In this document: piece by piece, positions 1 to 8,188 of the stretch
Numbering within the stretch: the first letter of the stretch is position 1
How the letters are laid out: every line of letters starts with the position of its first letter
Assembly: GCF_018917235.1 (NCBI RefSeq)
Contig: NZ_JAHLOF010000003.1
Location: forward strand, 186,001-250,000
Source of the DNA: Metaclostridioides mangenotii
GTDB lineage: Bacteria; Bacillota; Clostridia; Peptostreptococcales; Peptostreptococcaceae
Reading direction: 5' to 3'
DNA: 64,000 nucleotides
The notes under the pieces: generated by a model
What the model was told of the DNA's origin: nothing
The model's database searches: none
The model's input: only the letters and a program-made list of their open reading frames with translations
Made by a program: the position numbers and the translations under genes

Positions 1-32
1 ATGCAATTTCTTATGTACTCTTGTAATTTCAT
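1..32 (-). CDS. 5' end of a gene running off the left edge
   Basis: An ATG at position 32 on the minus strand follows a strong ribosome site (GGAGGTAATAAA). Ten codons (MKLQEYIRNC) are open to the window edge. Too little is visible to name a family. It lies upstream, in the same direction, of nothing else visible and downstream of the 59-residue gene at 91-270, so both probably belong to the integrated element whose right end carries the serine recombinase. Confidence 0.4.
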   Translation of the reverse strand, partial: MKLQEYIRNC

Positions 33-90
33 TTTATTACCTCCTGCATGTCCAATTTAATTTTAAGATGTGCCGAAGCACAACTTTAAG

Positions 91-270
91 TTATACATAC
101 AAATCCATAGTAGCCTTGATATATGCCTCTTTAATTGCATTAAGTACTCTTTGTTGTTCCTCTTCTGTATTATTTGGAGAAATTATATAGGCTTTTGAAT
201 TTCCTCTTGTATATAGTCTGCTATAAGCCTTTCCGTTTTCTTCAAAATTTTGCTTCACCAGTTTTACCAT
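91..270 (-). CDS. Small hypothetical protein of the integrated element (59 aa)
   Basis: An ATG at 270 preceded by AAGGGGTGATTGC opens 59 codons ending at TAA 91-93. The protein starts MVKLVKQNFEENGKAYSRLY, has the segment GNSKAYIISPNN, and ends in an acidic amphipathic helix (EEEQQRVLNAIKEAYIKAT). It is soluble, with no membrane segment or cysteine pair. The family is not recognised. Small proteins of this sort are common in phage accessory regions, and the context (phage repressor remnant, recombinase) agrees. The good ribosome site and clean frame argue it is a live gene. Confidence 0.55.
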   Translation of the reverse strand: MVKLVKQNFEENGKAYSRLYTRGNSKAYIISPNNTEEEQQRVLNAIKEAYIKATMDLYV

Positions 271-440
271 GCAATCACCCCTTTTTACATAAGATATGTT
301 TTAATGAATTTGTCCTATGTCACCCTAGTTAACTATTGATATTTGTTCTTGATTTTCAAATGCTTCTAACGCTCTTGTAAGAACTGGTATTTCATTTTCA
401 TAGTATCTAAATGTTGACACTTGTTGATTAAAGCAGTTAT

Positions 441-627
441 GAGTTGAGAAAGAGGAACTAGGAAAAGTTTCAATGTAACTAAAGTCGCTATAAGCAATTA
501 GGAAAGTGGAAGAAGGTTTCCGGATCAAGACACGTTTATAAATATTTTCGATTATTTTAATGTGTCAATAGATTATCTACTTGGAAGAACCTATAATAAA
601 AGTCCTATATCTGATATTGATAGTTAA
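441..627 (+). pseudogene. Decayed phage-type XRE (HTH) repressor
   Basis: In the frame ending at TAA 625-627 the 3' half reads ESGRRFPDQDTFINIFDYFN then VSIDYLLGRT, the usual end of the Cro/CI-type HTH domain. A TAG stands where the family has Tyr or Trp before ESG. Upstream, the matching ELGKVSM and NVTKVAIS pieces lie in shifted frames, so at least one frameshift and one stop are present. No intact start was found. I infer the lost immunity repressor of the element carrying the recombinase. Confidence 0.75.
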
Positions 628-841
628 AAAATAGAAGAATTATCTAATAATAATGAAGATATGTAATACGAAAACTATACGAGCAAGATCCTAAAATCAA
701 AACAAGATAAAAAAATTATAGATGCAATGATTTATTTATCGCTATATTAATACAATTCGTTAACTGAATTTTGATAATTATTATAATTAATTATTATAAC
801 TTGTGATCAGATAAAGAAGTTGATATATTATTAAAGAAGGA

Positions 842-1049
842 ATGTATAAGATAGGTTACGAAATACCTGCAGGAGAATATAAAGTCATAGCCGAGGGGAA
901 CTCCTTCATACTACGAAGTAGCTGTGAATAGTAAGGGCGATATAATGAGTAGTATTAAAACGAACGATAATTTCGAAGGAGAAAAGTATATAATTGTTGA
1001 TGAAGGTGATTACCTAAAATTAATTGGTTGTAAATTAGTTACAAAATAG
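842..1049 (+). pseudogene. Frameshifted small phage-associated domain gene (YKVGxDIPAGEYK type)
   Basis: ATG 842 begins MYKIGYEIPAGEYKVIAEG; near 900 the frame shifts and the matching continuation YYEVAVNSKGDIMSS, EGEKYIIVDEGDYLKL and IGCKLVTK runs in another frame to TAG 1047-1049. The IPAGEYK...YVTVxDGQYLKLxGCKL pattern is a short C-terminal domain I know from clostridial and phage-linked secreted proteins; its function is unknown to me. The frameshift makes this a pseudogene unless the sequence is wrong. A terminator follows directly. Confidence 0.65.
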
Positions 1050-1053
1050 TTCT

Positions 1054-1085
1054 AAAAAGCATTGTTTAACAATGCTTTTTTTATT
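1054..1085 (+). terminator. Intrinsic terminator after the frameshifted domain gene
   Basis: Perfect 11-bp stem (AAAAAGCATTG / CAATGCTTTTT) with a 5-base loop followed by a T-run. It separates the decayed phage genes from the recombinase gene. Confidence 0.85.
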
Positions 1086-1171
1086 TTATAAATAATATAA
1101 AAAACTGTGTAGTTATATTAATATAATAGTGTTAATATAGTTCATATAGACAGGTTTAAGGAGGGATTTCA

Positions 1172-2683
1172 ATGAACGTTGCTATGTATTTGCGTAAGTC
1201 TCGTGCTGACTTGGAGGCTGAACAAATAGGAGAATTCGAAACTCTTACCAAACATAAAGCCGTTCTTCTAGATGTTGCTAAAAAGAGAAATTTAAACATA
1301 ATTAATATAAAAGAAGAAATAGTTTCTGGAGATTCTATAATAAATCGTCCTGAAATGATTAAGCTATTACAAGAAGTTGAGAATAAAAAGTATGATGCTG
1401 TATTAGTAATGGATATAGACAGACTTGGACGTGGTGGAATGAAGGATCAAGGTCTTATCCTAGAAACTTTTAAATACAGCGATACTAAAATTATAACTCC
1501 ACAAAAGGTTTATGATCTTGAAGATGATTTAGACGAGCAGATGACTGAGATGCAAACATTTATAGCTAGACAAGAATTGAAAATGATAAAGAAACGTCTT
1601 TCGAGAGGACAAATAAATAGTTTTAGAGAAGGAAACTTTGTCTTTGGAGATCCACCATTTGGATACAAAAATCAATATGACTCTGCTGGTAAAAGACATT
1701 TAGTGCAAGATGAAAATGCAGAAACTATTTATCTGATATATGATTTATATGTTAATAAGAATTTAGGCATGTATAAAATAGCTAAACACCTTGATAGTTT
1801 AGGGATTAAACCAGCTAAAACGGAACATTGGCATCCTTCTAGTGTTGGAGCAATATTGAAAAATAAAGCTTACTGTGGATATTTTAGTCGTGGACGTGTT
1901 AAACAAACAAGAAAACTGAATGAGAATGGTAATTATATTTTTGAAAAACAAGAAGATGACAAAGTGGAATATATAAAAGCTAATATTGAGCCAATAATAA
2001 GCTTAGAAATGTTTGAAAAGGCACAATCAATAAGAACACGTAAACTTAAACATAGAGGTAAATGGGATATTAAAAATCCTTTTTCTGGGCTTGTTGTTTG
2101 CGGTAAATGCGGTGCTTCTATGAATTATAATACTAAAGAGGTAGGTACTTATTTAAGGTGCAATAAATCCTGCGGTAACAGACAAGTACGCTTTGAGGTT
2201 TTTGAAAGTTTTGTAATTGAAGCTATGCAGGATATCTTAAACAATTATAAAATACAAATAAATAAGAATGACTATGATGAAGAAGACGACTCAAAGGAAT
2301 CAAAAACTATTTTTATAGATAAATTTGAACTAGAATTAAAAGAATTAGAACAGCAGAAAATAAAACTATATGATCTATTAGAACGTGGAATCTACAATGA
2401 CGATATATTTTTAGAGCGTTCGGAAAATCTAAACAAAAGAATTGTAGATATAAAAAGCAATCTAAAAGAGTTAAAAAAGGAAAATAAAAAAAATATACAA
2501 AAAAAGACGCAAAAAGAAATTATTGACGGACTTAGAAATGTAATCGATTCATACCCAACTATAGAAGATATAGAAAAAAGAAATTTTCTTTTAAAAACAA
2601 TTATAAAGAAAATCTATTGTATAAAAGAGCCAAATTCCAAGAAAGATGATTTTAAAATTGAAATTGAATTAAATCTAAACTAA
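1172..2683 (+). CDS. Large serine recombinase (phage/element integrase)
   Basis: An intact 503-residue site-specific recombinase. The N-terminal resolvase domain starts MNVAMYLRKSRAD with the nucleophile serine in YLRKS, and carries VMDIDRLGRG. The Recombinase domain (FGDPPFGYK... to about residue 290) is followed by a zinc ribbon (CGKCGASM...RCNKSCG, about 310-335) and a C-terminal coiled coil rich in Lys and Glu. The ribosome site is AAGGAGGGATTTCA. Such enzymes insert circular elements at one attB by a two-base crossover, usually with attP next to the gene. Here the gene ends 35 bases before a truncated LonB-like gene, as expected if that junction is an attachment site. The gene is complete, so excision may still be possible. 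Confidence 0.93.
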   Translation: MNVAMYLRKSRADLEAEQIGEFETLTKHKAVLLDVAKKRNLNIINIKEEIVSGDSIINRPEMIKLLQEVENKKYDAVLVMDIDRLGRGGMKDQGLILETFKYSDTKIITPQKVYDLEDDLDEQMTEMQTFIARQELKMIKKRLSRGQINSFREGNFVFGDPPFGYKNQYDSAGKRHLVQDENAETIYLIYDLYVNKNLGMYKIAKHLDSLGIKPAKTEHWHPSSVGAILKNKAYCGYFSRGRVKQTRKLNENGNYIFEKQEDDKVEYIKANIEPIISLEMFEKAQSIRTRKLKHRGKWDIKNPFSGLVVCGKCGASMNYNTKEVGTYLRCNKSCGNRQVRFEVFESFVIEAMQDILNNYKIQINKNDYDEEDDSKESKTIFIDKFELELKELEQQKIKLYDLLERGIYNDDIFLERSENLNKRIVDIKSNLKELKKENKKNIQKKTQKEIIDGLRNVIDSYPTIEDIEKRNFLLKTIIKKIYCIKEPNSKKDDFKIEIELNLN

Positions 2684-2695
2684 ATTAATTATATA

Positions 2696-2719
2696 GAAGT
2701 ATTAGAATTCTAATACTTC
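2696..2719. repeat. 24-bp perfect palindrome at the element/chromosome junction
   Basis: Positions 2696-2719 are a perfect palindrome centred on GAATTC with arms beginning GAAGTATTA. It sits between the recombinase stop and the truncated LonB-like stop and overlaps the latter by two bases. It may act as a bidirectional terminator hairpin, though the following T-run is poor, or as a recombinase binding or directionality site. The sequence does not decide. Confidence 0.6.
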
Positions 2720-4601
2720 ATTTTATGGGGTAAGTAGATGACGATGACCTATCTCCGTCTATTCCTCCATAATTTTGTTCAAAGCATATATATGCATTTA
2801 AAGATAATACGAAATCTTGGGCAAAGTTCTCAGCTAAGTAGCCTCCTAATATAAGTATTCCTTTATTATGAATAGCACCACTCATATCTACTTCTCTCTC
2901 TATGTTTACTATCCCCTTATTACCTGGACTTGTTGTGGCTGTTATTCTAGAAGGTCTACCAAATGAATATTCTCCAGTATTCAGCACAGAAAGTCCATTT
3001 ATAACCCCTACGCGAGAACCACTAGTCTCTATCAATGTAAACTCTTCTTCTACAGATTCGTTCAACCTTTGCTCAATCTTACTAATTCTTTCTTTTTTAT
3101 TTTTTAAAGCTTTAATTATATCTGCCTTTTTTATAAATTCATTATTTTCAGAAGCTGTCATTGCATTTGCCTCTATTAAAATCTCATCAATTCTATCAAG
3201 TTTTGTAGAAATTTTTCCTACATCTCCTACCATTTTGGTACAGTGCTTTATTACTTCTTGAACCGCTTTATATTCAAGATGTCTTAAATTATTTTCACTA
3301 CATTTTAATGCAATATATTGCGCTACCAAATCTTCACTTTTTTTATTATTCTCAACATTGTCATCAAAATCAACTAATACCTTAAAATAACTCCTAAAAT
3401 CTTGTTCATAGCTGTATAAAGTATTATAAATTTGTTTATTTCCAATTAGAATAATTTTTAAATCAAGTGGCATATTTTGAGGCTTTAGCGATGTCTGTGT
3501 CTCTAATTCAATTGATTGCGATCTCAGTGCTCTCTTGATCATTTCCCAGGATGCCGCATTTCTAAAAAGTTGATCTGAGTGGAGTATTAAATATCCTCCA
3601 TTAGCCTTTTGTGCTGATCCTGGAAGAAGTTTAGTAAAATCAGTCTTTATATTTCCGTTTGAATAATCGTATTCTGCTCTTCCAAATAAATTCAAAGGGG
3701 TTGGATTTAACTCTGTTACTACAGGAATATCATTACTTACTTCTAAGTCAGAGTTATTGATAAAAAGATTTACCTTGTATTTTTTAAAAAAGTCTTTCTC
3801 TAGTTTTGGCTTTGTAGCATCTGCATCCACGTAGATTAAATCCATATCCTTTATTATTTCATCGCTGTAATGATCCAAATAAATAGATACGCTTTTAGAT
3901 TCCTTATACTTTTCTTTTAAAGATTCTGTAAGTGGATTTATAATGTATTCTGCTATTTGTTTCTCAAGCTTAGATACAGCTTCTTCCGCAGATACCTCGA
4001 GATCCTTTAGCTTATATACAACCTGTATAGCCATTTTTTCTAACTCTTTCTTATTCTTTTCAAATGATACCTCATCAAAATCCTCTACACTTTCATCGTT
4101 TTCTTCATGTTTAGGCATAAAGACTATTCCTGATCCTGTGTTTTTTAAAACAAATCCCTTATCCTCTCCATATTTTTTAATTTTTTTTAATAAGTACTCT
4201 TTTTTAGTTTCATATTCTTCAAGTAGTTCTGACTTTCCCAATTCAAAACCTTCACTCTCAAATACATTATTTAATTCTTCTAAAATATTTTCTAGTAAAC
4301 TCTCTACGTCTTCTTTAAATTCTTTACCTTTACCTGGGTCAAATTTTGCAATCATAGGCTCCCTAGGATTTTTAAAATTATATAGATAACACCAATCTTT
4401 ATATTTCTTTTCTATTGGTTTTTTTTTCTCTATCATTTTTAATACGTATCTACTCTTGCCAAGACCTGGCTCGCCAGCAACATATATATTATAAGTTGGA
4501 TTATCAACTTTTAATCCTAACTCTATAGCTTTTTCAACTCTTTTCTGACTTAATATATCATCAGATGGCTTTATTTCGGATGTGTTATTATAATTTAGCA
4601 T
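2718..4601 (-). pseudogene. LonB-like ATP-dependent protease, truncated at its active site
   Basis: The start is ATG 4601 (GGGAGGTTTGTTT ahead), not the TTG two codons upstream. The N-terminus holds a Walker A motif (GEPGLGKS), then a long charged helical insert, the AAA lid region and the start of the S16 protease domain (ITATTSPGNKGIVNIEREVD). The frame stops after 627 residues, where LonB-like proteins of clostridia usually run near 780. The break falls at YGGIDGD, just where the catalytic serine motif GDSASSTELY should be, and the whole segment with the catalytic lysine is missing. The adjoining serine recombinase element explains the break. The remaining 3' part should lie at the far end of the element. 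ATP-binding may survive, but proteolysis cannot unless the element excises. Confidence 0.8.
2727..2756. other. Probable attachment-site junction (host LonB-like gene / element)
   Basis: On the minus strand the LonB-like reading frame follows its family up to EQNYGGIDGD (codon GAT ends at 2751). Family members continue S-A/S-S-S-T-E-L-Y, but here it reads RSSSSTYPIK then stops. The crossover of the neighbouring serine recombinase therefore most likely lies between about 2735 and 2750. The exact core cannot be set without the other end of the element, which is outside the window. Confidence 0.55.
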
Positions 4602-4691
4602 AAACAAACCTCCCTATTTGTTTCTCTAATATGTTATGTTTATTAATACATAAATGTTAAGCAAACGGGAGGTATTAACTATATCATTACA

Positions 4692-5588
4692 CTACTTCTC
4701 GGATAAAATTTCCATATTTCTAACTAATATTTTTTTACCTCTCCAGCTAAAAGCCCTATCTCCATAAGTTCTTTTAAACTCTTTATTTGAAATTTTATTT
4801 AAATCCTCATAATTTAAATTTACTATTAAATTTTTTTTAAATTCTTCAATATTCGTCTTTATCGAACTGGTATTGTGAGGACAGATATCTTGGCAAACAT
4901 CACATCCAAATACTGTGCCAGTTTTTTTTATAATATTCTTTTCCTCTTCTGACAATTCTCCCTTTTTTTGTGTAATATGAGATAAACACTTAGTTGGATT
5001 TACCTTATAATTTCCCAATATAGCATTTCCCGGACAATAATCTATGCATTTTCCACAATTAATACAACTTTTCTTCATTGGTTTATCTACAGCAAATTCG
5101 TAATTATTTATTATATATCCTATAAATACATATGATCCAAACTCATCTGTAATAATACTATTATTTATACCAAAGTATCCTATACCAGATAAATATGCCA
5201 AATATCTATCTACAAGTGGCCCATTGTCAACAAAAACCTTATACTCAAAATCCTCTAATTCTTGATTGATCAATTCGCATAACCTTGTTAACATACTTCT
5301 TATAACAATATGATAATCCTTGCCATAACAGTATTTAGAGATATTTGAGTTTGTAAATTCCCCTGTATAGTATGGAAAGGCGCATACAATTATTGATTTT
5401 GCATTTTCCATTATAAGTTTTGGATTTATTCTCTTTTCAATATCAGGTTCCTCTAAACCAGTGTTCAGATTATTTAATGCTCTATACTCTAGTATATTTT
5501 TAAGATTTTCACTTCTATCTACACCAGCAACCCCCACAGTTTTAATACCTATAGATTCACATAATAATTTAAGTCTATTATTGTCCAT
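4692..5588 (-). CDS. queG: tRNA epoxyqueuosine reductase QueG
   Basis: Catalyses the last step of queuosine synthesis in tRNA, reducing epoxyqueuosine with a cobalamin and iron-sulphur enzyme. Two 4Fe-4S sites are visible: CINCGKCIDYCP and CDVCQDICPHN. AFPYYTG and DNGPLVDRYLAYLSGIGYFG match the family's N-terminal domain. The start is set at ATG 5588 (AGAGGTAAAGTA ahead), giving 298 residues; a longer frame to 5708 would overlap the divergent RusA-like gene and adds a non-family hydrophobic stretch. It is a single gene with its own divergent promoter region. Confidence 0.9.
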   Translation of the reverse strand: MDNNRLKLLCESIGIKTVGVAGVDRSENLKNILEYRALNNLNTGLEEPDIEKRINPKLIMENAKSIIVCAFPYYTGEFTNSNISKYCYGKDYHIVIRSMLTRLCELINQELEDFEYKVFVDNGPLVDRYLAYLSGIGYFGINNSIITDEFGSYVFIGYIINNYEFAVDKPMKKSCINCGKCIDYCPGNAILGNYKVNPTKCLSHITQKKGELSEEEKNIIKKTGTVFGCDVCQDICPHNTSSIKTNIEEFKKNLIVNLNYEDLNKISNKEFKRTYGDRAFSWRGKKILVRNMEILSEK

Positions 5589-5664
5589 TACTTTACCTCT
5601 ATTATAAATTTGATTTTTTTTAACTCCACAACTATAATTAATATAGCATAGAAAGGTGATGAAT

Positions 5665-6069
5665 TTGATAAAAATAACTATTCCCGGAAGACCTATAAGT
5701 AAATCCAACTTTAAACTTCAAAATGTAAATGGACAAACATGGATGCCTTCCAAAGGTAAACATTCTAGATATTTAGCTTATGAAAACATGATTGCTGGAT
5801 ATATAAACAAGGATTACCATGGAGATACAATCGAGGAAAATCTAATTACTATATTAAAATTGTATTTCCCAGATAAAAGAATGGGCGACTTGCATAATTA
5901 TCCCAAAAGCATTTGTGATGGCATAGAAAAAAGTGGAATCATAAAAAATGATAAGCAATTGAAGCCAGTATTGATGTTTGATTTTATTGATAAAGAAAAT
6001 CCACGTGTAGAGATAGAACTATACCCTATTTCTGAGTATGATGTTAGTTATAATATTACTAAGAAATAG
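5665..6069 (+). CDS. RusA-like Holliday-junction resolvase family protein
   Basis: The start is best at TTG 5665, since AAAGGTGAT precedes it at normal spacing and the protein then begins MIKITIPGRPISKSN, the usual RusA opening; GTG 5656 and ATG 5659 lie within the ribosome site. The core GDLHNYPKSICDGIEKSGII followed by NDKQL is the RusA pattern with acidic metal ligands. RusA proteins cut four-way DNA junctions and are mostly phage-borne, but this one stands alone beside queG outside the element. The chromosomal role is unknown. Confidence 0.75.
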   Translation: MIKITIPGRPISKSNFKLQNVNGQTWMPSKGKHSRYLAYENMIAGYINKDYHGDTIEENLITILKLYFPDKRMGDLHNYPKSICDGIEKSGIIKNDKQLKPVLMFDFIDKENPRVEIELYPISEYDVSYNITKK

Positions 6070-6090
6070 GGCTTTTGTCCTATCTTTTTT
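6066..6090 (+). terminator. Terminator of the RusA-like gene
   Basis: Short stem ATAGG/CCTAT, extended by one C-G pair, followed by CTTTTTT. It starts in the last codons of the RusA-like gene and lies between two convergent genes. Confidence 0.6.
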
Positions 6091-6140
6091 AATTTTTGTT
6101 TATATATTTGTTTTCTAGGTAATTAACTAATATGAATATG

Positions 6141-6977
6141 CTACCCTTCATTTATTAATTTTTTAATCATCTTTATTTCTCTTTTATGACCTTCATCGTC
6201 AAATGGAGTTTCTAAAAATAAAGGAATACCTTTAAGTTTAGGATTTTCTAAAATATTTATAAATGCATCTATGCCAATTTCTCCTTCACCTATAGGCGCA
6301 TGCCTATCTTTTTTGCTACCAAATGGCATCATACTGTCGTTTAAATGTATAGTTTTAAGTCTATCTAGACCAATTACTCTATCAAACTCATCCAAAACTC
6401 CATCTAAATCGCTTACAATATCGTAACCCGCTGAAAATATATGACAAGTATCTAAACAAACACCTACTTTTTCGTTGTGCTCTACTTTATCAATAATTTC
6501 TTTAATTTGATTAAAGTTTGTCCCAATTTCAGTACCTTTTCCAGACATAGTTTCTAGTAGTATCGTTATATTTTCTTTACCAGTTAGAGCATTATTAAGA
6601 CCATTTACTATCTTTTCTATACCTGCTTCAACGCCAGAACCAACATGGCTACCTGGATGAAAACACATATACTCTATATTTAGTGAATCCATTCTATCAA
6701 TGTCTTCTTTTATAACCATATTTGCAAACTCATATACTTTATCTTTAACTCCAGCTAAGTTCATAGTGTAAGGAGCATGGGCTAGAATCGGACCAAAGTT
6801 ATTTTCTTTTCTTATTCTTTGAAATTCATTTATATCTTTTTCATCAAATTTCTTGGCATTACCCCCTCTAGGATTTCTGCTAAAAAACTGAAATGTATTT
6901 GCATCTATTTCTACAGCTGTTTCTGCAGCCTTTTTAAATCCCTTTGCTATCGAAATATGTGGGCCTATATAAAACAT
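6141..6977 (-). CDS. nfo: Endonuclease IV (AP endonuclease)
   Basis: A 278-residue apurinic/apyrimidinic endonuclease of base-excision repair. Zinc-ligand motifs are visible in order: [83 protein letters not shown] and LFLETP. Length is typical. AAGGTGACATT precedes the ATG. It stands alone, convergent with the RusA-like gene and about 80 bases after glsA in the same direction. Confidence 0.95.
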   Translation of the reverse strand: MFYIGPHISIAKGFKKAAETAVEIDANTFQFFSRNPRGGNAKKFDEKDINEFQRIRKENNFGPILAHAPYTMNLAGVKDKVYEFANMVIKEDIDRMDSLNIEYMCFHPGSHVGSGVEAGIEKIVNGLNNALTGKENITILLETMSGKGTEIGTNFNQIKEIIDKVEHNEKVGVCLDTCHIFSAGYDIVSDLDGVLDEFDRVIGLDRLKTIHLNDSMMPFGSKKDRHAPIGEGEIGIDAFINILENPKLKGIPLFLETPFDDEGHKREIKMIKKLINEG

Positions 6978-7059
6978 AATGTCACCTTCTTATACTTTTA
7001 ATTTTTCTTGGTTTGTTTTTAACTCAAATAAATTTTTATATTATATATACTGTGATATA

Positions 7060-7980
7060 TTAATTTTTAAAAATACTTAAATCTAATTCTCTAGATAAAT
7101 CCTCTAATACCTTTGTTCCTGCAACACTATTTCCCTTTTCGTCAAGGGATGGACCATAGACACCTATTCCCATTGTACACGGAACAGAACCCATAATTCC
7201 TCCTCCTACTCCTGATTTTGCAGGAATTCCCGTTTTTATAGCAAACTCACCAGAACCATCATACATTCCACATGTAAATAAAACAGTTTTTACTGTTTTT
7301 GCTACTTCTTTAGTTATTAAGCATTCATCTCCATGTTTGTACCCATCAGTTGATAAATTCAAACCCATCATTGCTAGATCCTTTATATCAACTTCAATCG
7401 AACATTGCTTAAAATATAAATCTAATACCTCTTCAACATGTCCTTCTATAAACCCATGACTTTTTAGTAAGTATGCCATTGCTCTATTTCTATCACCTGT
7501 AAGCTTTTCAGACAAGTATACATCATTATTTATTTCTAAGTTTTTATTACCTGCGAACTTTCTAAAATAATCTAACATTCTTTTTTCTTTTTCTTCAAAA
7601 CTATTACCTTTTATCATAGAAGTTATTACTATCGCCCCAGAATTAATCATAGGATTAGATGGTTTTTTTACATCATTATTTCCAATGCTTACTATGGAAT
7701 TAAATGGATTATCACTAGGTTCAAATCCTACTTTGGTATTAACGTATTCATAATCATTTTCCATAAGGATCATCGATAATAGTATTGGTTTCGATATACT
7801 CTGAATCGTAAACTTCTTATCTACATCTCCTGCAGTGAAGATATTGTCATCTTTATCTATAATACATATACCCAAGTCATTTTTTTTTGCCTTTTTAAGC
7901 TCAGGTATGTAAGTTGCAACTTTTCCAAACTCCGTATATTTTCTATTTTTCTCAATTATGTCATTTAGAATTTTTTCCAT
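7060..7980 (-). CDS. glsA: Glutaminase A
   Basis: Hydrolyses L-glutamine to glutamate and ammonia; 306 residues, typical for the serine-dependent glutaminase family. The SxxK catalytic pair is in QSISKP (about residues 61-64). Family blocks GFEPSDNPFNSIV, PSNPMINSGAIVI, RNRAMAYLLKSHG and PAKSGVGGGIMGS are all present. AATTGAGGTGTATAT precedes the ATG. No partner gene adjoins it. Confidence 0.95.
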   Translation of the reverse strand: MEKILNDIIEKNRKYTEFGKVATYIPELKKAKKNDLGICIIDKDDNIFTAGDVDKKFTIQSISKPILLSMILMENDYEYVNTKVGFEPSDNPFNSIVSIGNNDVKKPSNPMINSGAIVITSMIKGNSFEEKEKRMLDYFRKFAGNKNLEINNDVYLSEKLTGDRNRAMAYLLKSHGFIEGHVEEVLDLYFKQCSIEVDIKDLAMMGLNLSTDGYKHGDECLITKEVAKTVKTVLFTCGMYDGSGEFAIKTGIPAKSGVGGGIMGSVPCTMGIGVYGPSLDEKGNSVAGTKVLEDLSRELDLSIFKN

Positions 7981-8090
7981 ATATACACCTCAATTTATCT
8001 TTAGTTTTAATATTTTTGTCAATTAAATTAAATAAATACACTTTATCTTTTTTAACTCTATGCTTTTAAAATTTTTAAATCAAATAAAAT

Positions 8091-8157
8091 AAGCCGTTGA
8101 TCATTTGTTTAAAAATTATACCTTTATTAGTTAATATATACAAATAATCAACAGCTT
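8091..8157 (-). terminator. Long-stem terminator after the uridine-kinase-like gene
   Basis: Arms of about 18 bp (AAGCcGTTGATcATTTGT at 8091 against its near-complement ending at 8157) enclose an AT-rich loop. On the minus strand a T-rich tract (ATTTTATTT) follows. It lies just after the stop at 8189 of the minus-strand gene. Confidence 0.75.
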
Positions 8158-8188
8158 ATAAAATTTTAGATATTATTTTATTAATATA

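Noticed and set aside
325..528. 67-codon minus-strand ORF
   Set aside because: It has no ribosome site and lies antisense to the decayed XRE repressor; its sequence is not protein-like.
2902..4389. Plus-strand ORFs of 119 and 148 codons inside the LonB-like gene
   Set aside because: They are antisense shadows rich in Ser/Phe with no ribosome sites.
5589..5708. N-terminal extension of QueG
   Set aside because: It would overlap the divergent RusA-like gene, adds a non-family hydrophobic segment, and the internal ATG at 5588 has a ribosome site.
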